From NCBI GenBank assembly GCA_014904845.1, contig MU119243.1, positions 264,567 to 328,566 on the forward strand: 64,000 bases of DNA, read 5' to 3'. The stretch is from Acephala macrosclerotiorum (lineage: Eukaryota; Ascomycota; Leotiomycetes; Helotiales; Mollisiaceae). Below the pieces are notes generated by a model. The model saw nothing but the letters and a program-made list of their open reading frames with translations. It was not told where the DNA came from and made no database searches. Below are positions 43,266 to 55,625 of the stretch, one piece after another; position 1 is the first letter of the stretch; each line of letters starts with the position of its first letter. A program made the translations under genes and the position numbers.

Positions 43266-44673
43266 ATGGGGTTGCTTTCGACCCCCACGCAAATCTCGCC
43301 AATGAGTAGCACGCACTCACACGGAAGTTGCACTGTAGACGGGCTTACAGACATCAACGCTCCCGAGCATAACTCGCAAAATGAGAACAGAATGAGGAGG
43401 ACCAATATCATTAAAGCGGGAAAGGACAAGATATTCTTGCCTCTAACTGTACAAGAGCAAATTCGTCTCGACTGAGAAAATTAGAGAGCTACTGTTATAG
43501 AAAAGATGAGGAAAGAAGCGTTAGCTTCGAACCTTGATACGCCTGAAAACTAGCTTCTAAAAGATCCTTACGTCTTAAGAACTCCCAATTCTAAGGAGTC
43601 CAATGTGGGAACAAATTTAGTAATTAACCAAGCGATGGCAACTCAATAGATATAGAAGGGTGGCTCTGTGAACGATCTTGGGCTGGATGCCTACCTCGAG
43701 CCTGTCTGCGATTACGCTAATGTATGGCATAGTTGTCGCTACGATGTCGACCATCCAAGCTCGTACTCCAAGCATCCGTTGTTCCTTTCCACCAACAGTT
43801 TGTTCTATGACGATCTCTTTCACCCAAACATGGACCTCGATGATATCACACGCGCGCTGTTCGAAGGGCTTCTTGAGCCGGAACAATTTTGGTAACTTCG
43901 TTATCTTTTGATACCGATATGCATTCATCGACAGAATATAGGACATGCAGCTCTCCTCGCCATACCTCCGAAAGTCAAGACCATTGAATACTATTGTTCA
44001 GATGGAAATAGTGGCCTCGATGCATCACACAGAGGTTGTAAGTGCCCCGAGCGTGTGATCCGTTGGCTTGCGCACTTTCTCGGAGACAACCCAAATGAGC
44101 GCTTCCTTCCTCATGAATTGAAGCTTCGTACACCGACCGATCAAACACAACGTTTTGCAGGCAGTACCCGCCAACAGTGCGGACTATATGTTATAAGTCA
44201 TGCCATGTGTCTAGCGTTTGGATACGGAACTAGTATATACGAAAACAAAACAGATGATGAATCGAGCAGCTAGAATAGCAATCGACCTAATTGAAGCAGG
44301 ATTCCATAGATACAGAGAAAATGACAGCAAGGGGAATTCACATTACTACCCTATACTCGACACCCCACCCGAGCATCCTGGCGATGGCAGCAAAGGATGG
44401 GCGGCCTTGAACAAGGCAATACTGGAGCTTTGTCCACCTAGAATGAGATATATGAATGCATCGTACGCCAATTGTCCAGGAATGAAGAATTGGGGAAACA
44501 TTGTTCGAGGGATTGGGCTTTGTATCCGAAATGGTCGGACTTCCAGTCGCAGGGATTCGATACACTCCTGGATTATGTGTTGGAAATGGACGGGGCACGA
44601 TGCACAGGCGCTTTCCGACCCGCGATCAACATAGCATGGAAAGGTCCGAATGTTGGAGCTGGTAATCTTTGTT
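43266..44673 (+). pseudogene. Ulp1-like (C48) cysteine protease, RIP-like nonsense mutations
   Basis: One frame runs from ATG 43266 to 44273 with six in-frame stops: TGA 43473, TAG 43482, TAG 43551, TAG 43647, TAG 43653 and TAA 43893. The part from 43656 resembles the Ulp1/SENP peptidase fold, which cleaves ubiquitin-like modifiers: LFYDDLFHPNMDLDDI, NIGHAALLAIPP (catalytic His position), IEYYCSD (Asp) and TRQQCGLYVISHAM (Gln and Cys). After 44240 homologous-looking sequence continues in another frame (KQMMNRAARIAIDLIEAGF) and then back (DFQSQGFDTLLDYVLEMDG), so frameshifts or lost introns add to the damage. Most stops are reachable by C-to-T or G-to-A from Gln, Arg or Trp codons. Ulp1 domains occur both in host genes and in several fungal DNA transposons; which applies here is unclear, though no inverted ends were seen around it. 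Confidence 0.65.
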
Positions 44674-45553
44674 GATGTCAGTGAAGGTGTGAGAAGCGAG
44701 GTACAACATCAATTAAGGAAGCACACTAACTTCACGGGGAAGCTTTACATAAAGATGTAACAATACGGCCATGTAGTGTTATGGAAAGAGCGTTGTTTGC
44801 AAGTGTCCGTGCTCCTTTTCGGGAGATTAATGCTCCCCTGTACTAATACATATGATTTCAAAGTGCCAGATGGATTGCAATCGCGGGCTTTTATGGAAGT
44901 AAAGTGCATGCAAGCCAGCTGTGGTCGTTCTTGCCCGAATTTGGCTTTGCGCTTGTTTCTTTGACAAGTGTTACTACTTCCAAGAAAGTCAGACTTTAAT
45001 CTCATTCTCGCTGCTTCCGTTTTAGTCTCTAAAGGTGAGCAGCGGCCGCTTTTACCTGAGCTAAGGGTGAGCAAGCCTGAACTTAGCCTAAAATAGAGGC
45101 TTCAGGCGCAGGCGGGGTATCGTCGGCCTCGCAACTGTCCTCGCCCAACTCATCAGATCAATAAAACAACTCCATGATATCTAGTCATCTATGAAAGACG
45201 TCCCTATCTTACTTCTCTAGCTGAGAACCGATCTTACTGTGCTGCAACGAATCCTCGAAGACATGTACGATTATCTGATCGGAGGGTCTTAACCAGACCA
45301 CACGATTCTATTGAGTGGGGTGCCGGAGAATTGTACCTTATACGTCAAAAATTTAAACAAGATTATATAGCTACTTCGGTCAAAGCTCGAAGATAGTTGG
45401 AGAGAGAAGTTTTGGAAATCGATTATAGGCCATTTTTGTCGAGAAGATCAAAGGCTACTTTGTGAACTAGAAGTAGACACTCCTCTCTCGAACCCACACT
45501 TCACTCGTTGACCTGTCTTCCAGGACTCTCTCCATACCGTCTATCCAGCAGAT
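44674..45553. other. Intergenic, nothing recognised
   Basis: Downstream flank of the Ulp1-like relic and promoter of the methyltransferase gene. Only short frames without features. Confidence 0.4.
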
Positions 45554-46339
45554 ATGGCAGCTACGGAGCAGCAGTATGATACCATTCAAGCTCCCTACGA
45601 TTACGTCCGTGGAGCGTCCATCGCCTTGATCGAGCGTGAGAATGTGCGCGAAAAAGTAGCACCTTTTATCGAAAAAGCTCGACTTCTCGAGCTCGCTTGC
45701 GGATCAGGCTTTTACACCTACAGCTTCCTCGCATGGGGAGCAAGCTCTGTACTTGGGGTAGACATCTCCTCCGTCATGATAGACGAAGCCCGGCGCTTAG
45801 GGAAAGAGGTATCATTCATACAAGCCGACTGTTCAACCCCAAAAGCCTATGACGGCGGGCCCTTTGACATCGTCTTCGCCGCGTGGCTCCTCAACTACGC
45901 CCCAGATCGCGCTGGTTTAGTCAGCATGTTTCGCAACATCGCCATAAATCTCAAGGACGGTGGACGTTTTGTTTCAATCACGGTTCCGCCTTCTTCGAAT
46001 CCGATAGATTCTCTCAATGCCGAGGCAAATGCTCGTCCCATGCCCGCGGGATCGGGATATTTGATTTACAACCATATCAAGGACGTCGAGGATGGGATTT
46101 ATTTCCGCGTGCATGGTGACACGCCTGTCGGAGACCTGAACTTTGAATGCTACCATCTGAAGAAGGAATTATATGAGGAGGCGGCGAGAGAGGCGGGGCT
46201 AAAGGGCAAACTTGATTGGGGTGTTACGAAAGTTCCAGAGAGGTACTTGAAGGGGGAAGGACCGGGAGGTGCAAGTTTGGCTGAGTTGGAGACTTATAAG
46301 ATTATCCCTAATTATGGAGTGCTAGTTGTCATGAAGTAG
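45554..46339 (+). CDS. Class I SAM-dependent methyltransferase
   Basis: Single exon, 261 residues. The Rossmann-like SAM-binding core is clear: motif I LLELACGSGFYTYSFL (about residues 43-58), the acidic end of strand 2 in VLGVDISSVMIDEARR, QADCST, and motif IV-like FDIVFAAWLLNYAPDR. LKDGGRFVSIT follows. The C-terminal part (YHLKKELYEEAAREAGL; ETYKIIPNYGVLVVMK) matches many fungal small-molecule methyltransferases, so the substrate is probably a small metabolite but cannot be named. No signal peptide; cytosolic. No neighbouring biosynthetic gene points to a pathway. It is intact although both neighbours are broken. Confidence 0.85.
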   Translation: MAATEQQYDTIQAPYDYVRGASIALIERENVREKVAPFIEKARLLELACGSGFYTYSFLAWGASSVLGVDISSVMIDEARRLGKEVSFIQADCSTPKAYDGGPFDIVFAAWLLNYAPDRAGLVSMFRNIAINLKDGGRFVSITVPPSSNPIDSLNAEANARPMPAGSGYLIYNHIKDVEDGIYFRVHGDTPVGDLNFECYHLKKELYEEAAREAGLKGKLDWGVTKVPERYLKGEGPGGASLAELETYKIIPNYGVLVVMK

Positions 46340-46562
46340 AGATCTACATGAGGTGGTTGAAGACATTTGCACAGATATCGGTGCTTTGCTCAAGCTCAGT
46401 TAATACACCAATAGAACAACACCAAGCCCCGCCTGCTAAATCTAATCTACGTGTAACATCTATCATGCAATCGTTGCGTGGTCCCGTTATCCTAACGCAC
46501 GTATCATGTCTAGACTGAGCGACTTGATGCATCATGCCTGTATTGAGTGACAGCAACTGTCT

Positions 46563-47364
46563 TCATAACCCGAGGTGTGGTTGTATCGGAATCAAGTTTT
46601 TCGTCTTCCCATCCAAATATCGTGCACCGAAATCTTCACTCCTGACCTCCAACCAAGCCCAGCACTTCGCCATCTCTCGAATTACCGGCACCTGCTTCGA
46701 GAGATTCAAAACTCTGGGCTGCCTACCTTCTGGATCAAACAAGATAGCCTCCAGTCCAAAATTTAACGCACCCTAGATGTCCGCGTCCAAATCATCGCCA
46801 ACCATAAAAGAATTCCCAACATCTGCATCTAAGACCTCGAGTGCCACTCTGAACATTCGCGCGTCAGGTTTCACAGCCTCAACATCTTCCGATGTGAGCA
46901 AAACGTCAACCAAACTCAACAATCCGATCTTATCAGCCTTTTCGTACTGGTCCTTGTTCTGTCTATTAGCGATGATCGCGGTGCGGAATCCACGTCTCTT
47001 CAATCTATATAGAGTTTTGATACTGCTTGGTGTTGCTCTGCGATTTGCTCTGTAAGCTTCTTTATATTCTTGTTTAAAATGCTCGACCTCGTCGAGGCTT
47101 GGACTGAGCATGCCGAGTTCGCTAAAGAAGAGGCGAATTTTTTTGATGTCTTTTTCTTCGTAGGTGATTTCTCTCATTAGGTATTGGTCGTATGTGCTTT
47201 CGAGACACTGGTTATAGGTTGCGACAAGATAGTCTTCCGTGTGGGCTTGAAGGAGAGTATACTTGGCGCAAACGGCTTGTATTGCGGAGCGCAGCTCATG
47301 GGGGTGATCGGAGAGTGTGGTCTAGATCGAAGAGCACGGTAGCTTTTCGCGCAGAGCTCGCCAT
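46563..47364 (-). pseudogene. HAD-family hydrolase, broken
   Basis: From ATG 47364 the frame reads ATVLFDLDHTL, the DxD motif of haloacid-dehalogenase-type hydrolases, then loses phase: two bases are missing at about 47309-47312, after which DHPHELRSAIQAVC continues the protein. The cap region follows, then TAIIANRQ (motif II position), KPDARMF (Lys motif) and MVGDDLDADI. A TAG at 46775-46773 interrupts where relatives have DADIxGALNFGLEAILF, and the frame continues to TGA at 46563. Members of this subfamily hydrolyse small phosphorylated metabolites. The stop is explainable as CAG to TAG. With a frameshift right after the catalytic motif, the gene is dead. It is convergent with the methyltransferase gene. 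Confidence 0.8.
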
Positions 47365-47820
47365 GATTTTGCAAGGATGTTTAGGAAGAGATATAAACAG
47401 ATGAGAGGTAATGTTTCATGGAAGGTACATTCCTGAAAGTTAGATAAGTAACTGCGATTGAGATTGAAAGTGGCTGGCTGTAGGAGGAAGTTTTAAATCT
47501 AGTCCATTTTCAAATATATAGATTTTGGGGCTAACGACTACTTTTCAGGTCCTAGTAACCTTAAAAAATCTCAGCACTTTTGTCCAATTTCCTCTATCTG
47601 GCGCACACATACCATTTAGTCCACATCCGTGGGTAACCCAGCAATGGAAATGACTTTGCTTACTATGCTCCCCCTATGGGTGCTAAGCAAGCCATGCCTC
47701 TTCGTTAGCGAGTTATTAGAGTTCACGAATAAATCGCGCAATTTAATATTATATACATAAAATACATTCAAAGTTTATATGATGTAAGTACTCTTTTTTA
47801 AAAATCCGACTTACTGAAAC
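47365..47820. other. Intergenic, nothing recognised
   Basis: Upstream flank of the HAD relic. A+T content begins to rise near 47700. No gene seen. Confidence 0.4.
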
Positions 47821-48330
47821 CTATTGAAATAATAGCTCGAATTGTTCTTGGATAGTTTGTCGCCGCGATGCGAAGGCGGGTTTGAAAAGTGCGGGGTAAA
47901 AAGTACTTATTAAACACTCAATCTCGAAGTATTCTTGAAGATGTTTTCCCAGGTGCATGAGTTGCATTTTTGAATTGGTTCGAAGAAGTGAAGATGGTTC
48001 TCTTGTACTTGACCAAGGTACACTCGTGATTGTTGCAAACTGCACCATTTCTTTGTTTGCGTGTGCATCCGGACTTTTGCGATGGGCTCGGTAGGTTTCT
48101 TTCAGCTCATGAATACACAGTAGGCTTGACGAAATCGCAATCTTATTTACTACATTATAAGTATTCAGAATCAGGTTATCTTCCTTCAATTTATCGCACA
48201 GGCGACATTACAGAAGCTCGAACTCAATTCGAACCTTCCGATCTGGTTGACATGATTGAGATGACTAAGATGGCTGAGCTATTACGGAGGTTGGAATGTT
48301 TGAAACATTTGTACGGCACACCATGTGGTC
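47821..48330 (-). pseudogene. Unidentified decayed coding fragment at the edge of the A+T block
   Basis: A minus-strand frame ending at 47821 reads like real protein (TYNVVNKIAISSSLLCIHEL, KEMVQFATITSVPWSS, KHLQEYFEIECLISTFYPAL, RRQTIQEQFELLF). It continues upstream through in-frame stops (TAA about 48220, TAG about 48275) as CRLCDKLKEDN. I do not recognise a family. The position and damage suggest the surviving edge of a repeat or gene that continues into the RIP-like block beginning at about 48370. Confidence 0.4.
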
Positions 48331-48371
48331 GAGGTGTGCAACTTTCGAAAAATCGAAAAATCGAAAAATAA

Positions 48372-51300
48372 TTAAAATATTTTATTAAAAATAATTATAA
48401 TATTTTTTATTTTTTTATTATATAATTTTATTTTAAATATATTATTATTATATATATATAATTAAATTAAATTTTAATAATTTGTTTAAAATTAAAATAA
48501 TTAAAAAAAATTTAATTATAAATTTTATATATTAATTAATAATACGTATTATATATATATTTTATATATAAAATCTTTTTATAATAATTTTTTTTTTAAA
48601 AAAAAACGTATTATTAATATATTTTTATATTTAATTTATATTTTTAAAAAATATATCGAAAAAAATATTTTTTATTAAAAATTTTATATTTAAACGAACG
48701 TATTAATAATATTAATAATATATTAATCGTTTATTAATTAAATATTATTAATATTTAATTAATTAATTCGATATTATTAATAAATTATTAATAAAATTTT
48801 AATTATATTTTATTATAATAATATTAATAATTAATAATTGGTTTATTTTTATAAAATATAAAAATAATAATAAATATTTTCGATTTTAATAAAAATTATT
48901 TAATAAATTATAATATTTATAAAAATGTACTCGAATTTATTATAAATTAATATTTATAATATTAAACTCCGATTAAAACTCGACGTAAACGTTTATAAAA
49001 TATAACGTTTTTATTAAATTAAATTAATTATTTTTCGAAATAATATTCGTTTTTTTATATTTTTAAATTTGCGATCGTAATTTATAATACTAATTTGTAA
49101 AAAAAATTATATAAAAACGTTATTTAAAAAAATTAATAATCGATTTCATTTTAATAAATTAAATATATTATTTAAATTATTAAAATTATACGCTAATTTA
49201 AAAAACTCGATAATATATACGTAAATATTTATATAAACTAATAATATAAATTGTATTTTTAATTAATTATAAAAAAATTTATTATTAAAATTTTACGTAA
49301 AATTATTATAACGTTTAAATAAATATTAAATTAAAACTCAAAAAAAATAAATTGAAAAAAAGTAATATATATAATATTTATTTGAAATTTATTTTATTAT
49401 TAATTTTTTTTTATAATATTTAAACGTATTTCAACGATTTATTAATTTTTTTTTAAAGTATTTAAACGTGTTTCGATTATATTTAATTGAATATTTATTT
49501 TTTAAAAACGAGTAAAAATATTATTATAATTTATTAAAACTTTTATTATATTTTTAAACGATTATAATATTTAATTTAATCGTTTTTCGAATCGTTTTAA
49601 TATTATATTTAATCGTTCATTAAATCGTACAATTATACGAGTTTAATTTTTTTTCGTTTTCGTTTAATTTTTTATTATTATTATTAATATTTATATAAAT
49701 ATAATATTTTGTACATTCGTTATTTTTTTAATAAAAACGCGAATATAAATATTAATCGCTTTTTAATTAAATAATTATTTAATAAAAACATTAAAAAAAT
49801 TATTTAATAAAATTATTTTATATAAAAAATAAATTTTAAATAAATTTTTAATAAATAATTAATTAATTATTAAAAAAAATCGTTTAAAACGTAATAAAAA
49901 AAATAATAAATTAATAAAAAAAAAATACGATAAAAAAAAATTAAATTTATTTTTATTTGTAAAATTTAATATTATTAATTTAATTATTATACGAAAATAA
50001 ATCGATATTAATAATTAAAATTTTAAAATTTTTTAAATATTATTTAATGTTTTTTTAAAAAAAATAATATAATTTTATTATTAATAATATTATAATTAAA
50101 AAATTATTATAAAATAATTTATATAATTAATATAAATTTAAATATTTTAATTTTAATTTTTTTAATCGCGTAATTATTAAAATATACGACGTATAAAATT
50201 ATTTTATTTATAATTAATAAAAGAAATTATATTTTTAAATATTATTAAATAAATTTGTTTTTTTACGATAATAATATAACGTTTAATAATTTATATTATT
50301 ATATATAATTAAATTTTTATTTATTTTTTTCGTTATTTTTTTTTTTATTAATATAATAATTTAATTAATTTTAATTTTAATATTAATTTTTTTTCGTATT
50401 AAAATTACAATTTTTTAAATTTTATAATTTTTTGAAAATTAATTATAACGATTATAAGTTTTTTTTTTCGTTAATTTTTTTTAATTTATTTTAAATTTAC
50501 TTATTATTTATAGTCTCGTTTATTTACTTTTTTTTTCGTAATTTTACTTTTATTAAAACTTTTTTCGTTTTATTTAAAATTAATTATTAATTATTTTTTT
50601 TTAATTTTTAATTTTTATAATTAATTTACGATTAAAATTATTTATAATTTTATTATTATTATCGTCGATTTTATTATTATTACGATAAAGTTTTATTTTT
50701 AAATAAATAAATATAATTTTAATATTTATTATAATCGTAAAAAATTAAAAAAATTTATTCGTTTTTAAATTATTAAAAAATATATTTTTATTTTTATTTC
50801 GAAATATATTAATTGTTATTAATTATTTATTTTCGATTTTATTTATTTTATTTTCAAGTTATTAAAAAATACATTTTTATTTTTATTTCGAAATATATTA
50901 ATAAAATTTAAATTTTTTTCAATATTTAAATTTTTTTATTTTTAAATTATTAAAACGTATATTTTTATTTTTATTTGAAATTAATTAATTAATTTATAAT
51001 TTCTTATTCGCGATTTAAACGTATTAAATTTAATTATTTTTAAATTATTAAAAAATTTTATTTTATTTTTATATTAAAATAAATTAATTAATTTATAAAT
51101 TTTTTTATTACTTTTTATTAATTCTTTCGAAAAAATCGATAATATATTATATAATAATATTTTTTAAAAAACGAATTAATATAAAAAAATAAATAATTAA
51201 TTTATTTTCGTTAAAAATAATTTTATTTTAATTTTTATAATAATTTCGATAAAATTTTTAATAATATTTTCGATTTTTAAAAATAATTTCAAATATTTAA

Positions 51301-54300
51301 ATAAATTAATAAAAAATTAAATTAAAATAAAAAATAAAAATTTAAATATAATAAAAAAAAAATTCCATTTTATAATTATATTTAATAAACTACTTTATAA
51401 TTATATTTAATAAGTTTATAATTAATTAATTCGTTATTTTTTTATTAAATATTTATTAAATTTAAAAAATTTTATTATTATTATTTTAATTTTTTTTTTT
51501 TAAAAATAAAAAAAATTATTTTTATTTAAAATATATTTATTAATAATTAATATTTAATTTAATAAAAAATAATTATTATTTTTTTTTACGAAAATAATTA
51601 AAAATATTATTATTTTTAAATATTTTTTATTAATTATTAAATATTTTTTTTAAATATAAATAATTTTTTTAATTTAAAAAAAAAATAATAAAAAAAATTT
51701 AATAATTATTTTTTTACTAGTTTTTAAACTTTTATTATTATTCGTTTAATATATTTATATCGTTTTACGAAATAAAAAAATTAAAAAATTAAATTTTTTT
51801 TTTTTTAATATTTTATTTAAATTTTTTAACGTTAAAAACTCGATTAATATTTACGTATATATTATTATTATTATTATTATTAAAATTTTTTTATAAATTA
51901 AATATTTTTTATTTTATTAAATTTATTTAAAATTAAATAAATTTCGTAATTATTAAACGTTAATTTTTTTAATTATTAATTCGATTTTTTTTCGAACGAA
52001 CGATTAAATTAATTAATTAAATAAAAATATATAATAAATATAATAATATAATTTTTATATTTTATATTATTTAATTATTAAATTTTTTTAAAGTTTAATA
52101 AAGTATTTTTATTTTTTAAAAGTTTTTTCGTAAAAACTTTTTTAGTATTTTAAAAATATAAAAAAAGTTTAATATAAATATTTAAATTATTTTTTAATAT
52201 TATTATTTTAAAATAAATCGATTAAATATACGTTTTAATTTTACGTTTTTTTTTCGATCGTTTTATTTTTTTTTATTTAAAATAAAATCGAATTTATAAA
52301 CTTTTTAATATATATATAAAGCGGTAAATTATATAAATTAAAATTTTATTAACGATTTTTAATAATAAAAATTAATACTCGAATCGATTATATTAAAAGT
52401 TTTTTTTTTTAATTTTATAAAAAAAAAAATATACGAAATATTTTTAAATTCGTTTTAAAATATTTAATATAAAACGTTATTAAAAATATATTATTTATTA
52501 AAATTATAAAATAAAATTTATATTAAAATTATTACGTATAAATTACAATTTTATATTTTATCGTATTATAAAATTAAATTTATTATAAAAAATATTTAAA
52601 ATTAATAAAATTTTTAAATAATTTATTTTAGTATAAATATAAAAATTTCGATATTAAACGCGAATAAAAACGTAAAATTATTTTATATAAATATTAAATA
52701 ATACGTTAATAATTAATTTTTTTTAAAAATAACGATTTTTTATTAATAAATAATAACGAATTAAATAAAAACGATCAAATAATACTAATAATTATTATAT
52801 ATAAAAAATTATATAAATTATTTAAATAATATATTTTAATAATATTAATTTATAATTTAAACGTAAAATTTATTATATCGATATTTATTAAAATCTTTCG
52901 AATTTAAAACGTATATACGAATATTTTATTAATTATAAATAATTTAATTAAAAACGAATTTATCGAAAAAAAGTTTATTAAAAACGAATTTATTAATAAT
53001 ATCGACGAATTAATATTTAATATTTTTATAATAAAATTTTAAAATAAATTTATTTATAAATTTAATAATATTAAATACGTTATTAATATAATAAAAATAG
53101 TATTTAAAATAAAATTAAAAATCGTATTTATATATTTCGAATAAAATAAAAATATTAATTATTTTTTAAGTTAATTTATACGAAAAAATAATTTAAAATA
53201 AAAAAAAATCGTTAATTTTATTAATAATATTAAAAAAAAATTTATAATAATTATTTATTTTTAAATATAATTAAAATTTAACGTTTTAATTTGTAAAAAT
53301 TAAATATAATAAAAATAAAATCGAAATTTTTTTTAAAAACTTTAAATTTTATATTAAAATACGAAAATTTTTTAATATAATACGAAATTATATTGATTTA
53401 ATACGAAATATATATAATATTTTATACGAAATTTTTAATAAAAATCGATAAAAAAAATAAAAAATTATTATATTAAATTAAATTAAAAATAATAAATTAT
53501 AAATATATATATTTTTATTTCGTTTAATTATATAATACTTAAAATTTTTATTAAATTATTATTTTTTTAAAAATGATTTTATTTAAATTTTAATAAAAAG
53601 TTTTATAATATTAATAATTTAAAAATATATAATAAAATATATACGACGAATTAATAATAAAATTTATAAAAGAAATTATTTTTTAATATAATAATTATAT
53701 TAATTATTATTTTTATAAATAAATTTTTAATAATATATTTATAAAAAAATTAATTAATTTAATTTATTTATATATAAATTAAAAATTTTATAAAAAAAAT
53801 TTATTAATAATAAAATATTTTATCGACGTTTTTAATTAAATTTTTTTTAATTTTAAAAAATATTATTAAAAAATTTAATAATATAATATACGTTATTAAA
53901 TTTTTTTTTATTATATATATATAAATATTATTTTTAAAAAATTCTATTTTTTATTTGATTTAAATTTATTATTAATTTAAATACTAAAATTAAAAATATT
54001 TATTTAAATTAATTAATTAATTTATTATAAAAATAATAAAATATAATAATATTATTTTATTTATTTTAATTAATTTAATAAATAAATTAATAAATATATG
54101 TATATATATTTTTTATTTTAATATATATATTATTTTATAAATTTTTTTTTTTAAAAAAAATTATATAATTACGTAATTAAAAAATAAAATTTTAATATTT
54201 TAATTTTTAATAATTAATTATTTAATATAATATAAAAAAATTTTTTTTTTAAATTTTATTTATTAAAATTATATAATTAATATATAAAAAATTAAAATTA

Positions 54301-55625
54301 AATTAAAAATTTTTAACAAAAAAATTTTTAATTTTTTTTATTTTAAATTAAATTAATTTTATTTATAATTTATAAAATATAAAAATAAAAAATTTAATAT
54401 TTAATTTTTATTAAAATAATATTAAAAATATTAAAATTTTAATTATAATAATATTTTAATATTATAATTTATAAATTAAATAATATATAAAATTATTTAA
54501 TTTTTTATTAAAAATATTTATATAAATTTTATTTTTTTAAATTATTATATAAAAATATTTACGAAATATTAAATTATGATTTTATAATTTAAATTATAAT
54601 ATTAATTATTTTTTTATTATTTTTTTTAAACTTTTTAAAATTTAATAATTTATTTGTAAATATTAAAATATATTTTAATTAATTTTATTATTTAATAATA
54701 TTAATTTAATATTTTAAATATAATAAAAATTTAAAATAAAAAAATAAAAAAATAAAATAAAAATATAAATATAAATATAAATATAAATAATAATTTAATT
54801 TTTTAATATAAAAATAAAAATAAAAATAAAAATATTAATATAATTATCAATTTTATAATTATTTTTTTTTTATTTTTTTTTTATTTATTTTAAATAAATA
54901 ATTTAATTTTTTTTTATAATTTTTAATAATTATTTTTTAAAATCGTAAAATAATTTATAAAATAATTATATTATTTAATAAAATAAATTCTTTTTTATTT
55001 TTTTTAATTATATTATTATTATTATATATATAAATTTTTAATTATAAAATTTTAAATTTTATTATATAATTTAATATTTATTTTTAAATTCTTTTTTAGA
55101 ATTTAAATATATTTTATATAATTAAAATAATTTATTATTATTTTTTTTTATAAAAATTATAAATTTTAATATTTTATTTTAATATATTTTTATAATTTTA
55201 TTATTATTTTAATATATTTTTTTTATTCGTTTTAATTAATTTAATAAATGAATTAATAAATTAAAATCTTTATTTTATTTAATATATATATTATTTTATA
55301 AATTTAATAAAAACAGTTTTATAAAAAATTATACAATTTTTAATTTTATTATAATAAAATTTTTTTTTTAAAAATATATATTTTTTAAAAATTATATAAT
55401 AAAATTTTAATATTTTAAATAAAAACGTATTTAAAAACTTTTATAATTATAATTTATAACGCGTAATTATTTATTAATTAATAATATAATAATAAATTAA
55501 TAAATTTAATTAAAATTTAAAATATATATATATATAATTAAATTATAATTTATTTATAAATATTAAAACGTTTAAAAAAAAATTTAAATTAATAATTAAA
55601 ATATAATATAATTATAATTTTAATA
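48372..55625. repeat. A+T-rich, gene-free RIP-like block 1
   Basis: 7.25 kb of extreme A+T richness with no usable reading frame. In most of it the few remaining C and G bases stand almost only in CpG pairs (for example around 48700, 49440 and 52700), while CpA, CpT and CpC are nearly absent. This is the end state expected of heavily mutated repeats when CpG is the poorest target. Some stretches (about 53940-54140, 54600-54900) have almost no C or G at all. Short tracts such as ATATAA repeats near 54763-54789 are present. The original elements can no longer be recognised by eye. Confidence 0.85.

Noticed and set aside
48030..48371. Plus-strand 113-codon frame at the A+T border
   Set aside because: Overlaps the minus-strand frame that reads more like protein; the plus-strand translation shows no recognisable motif.
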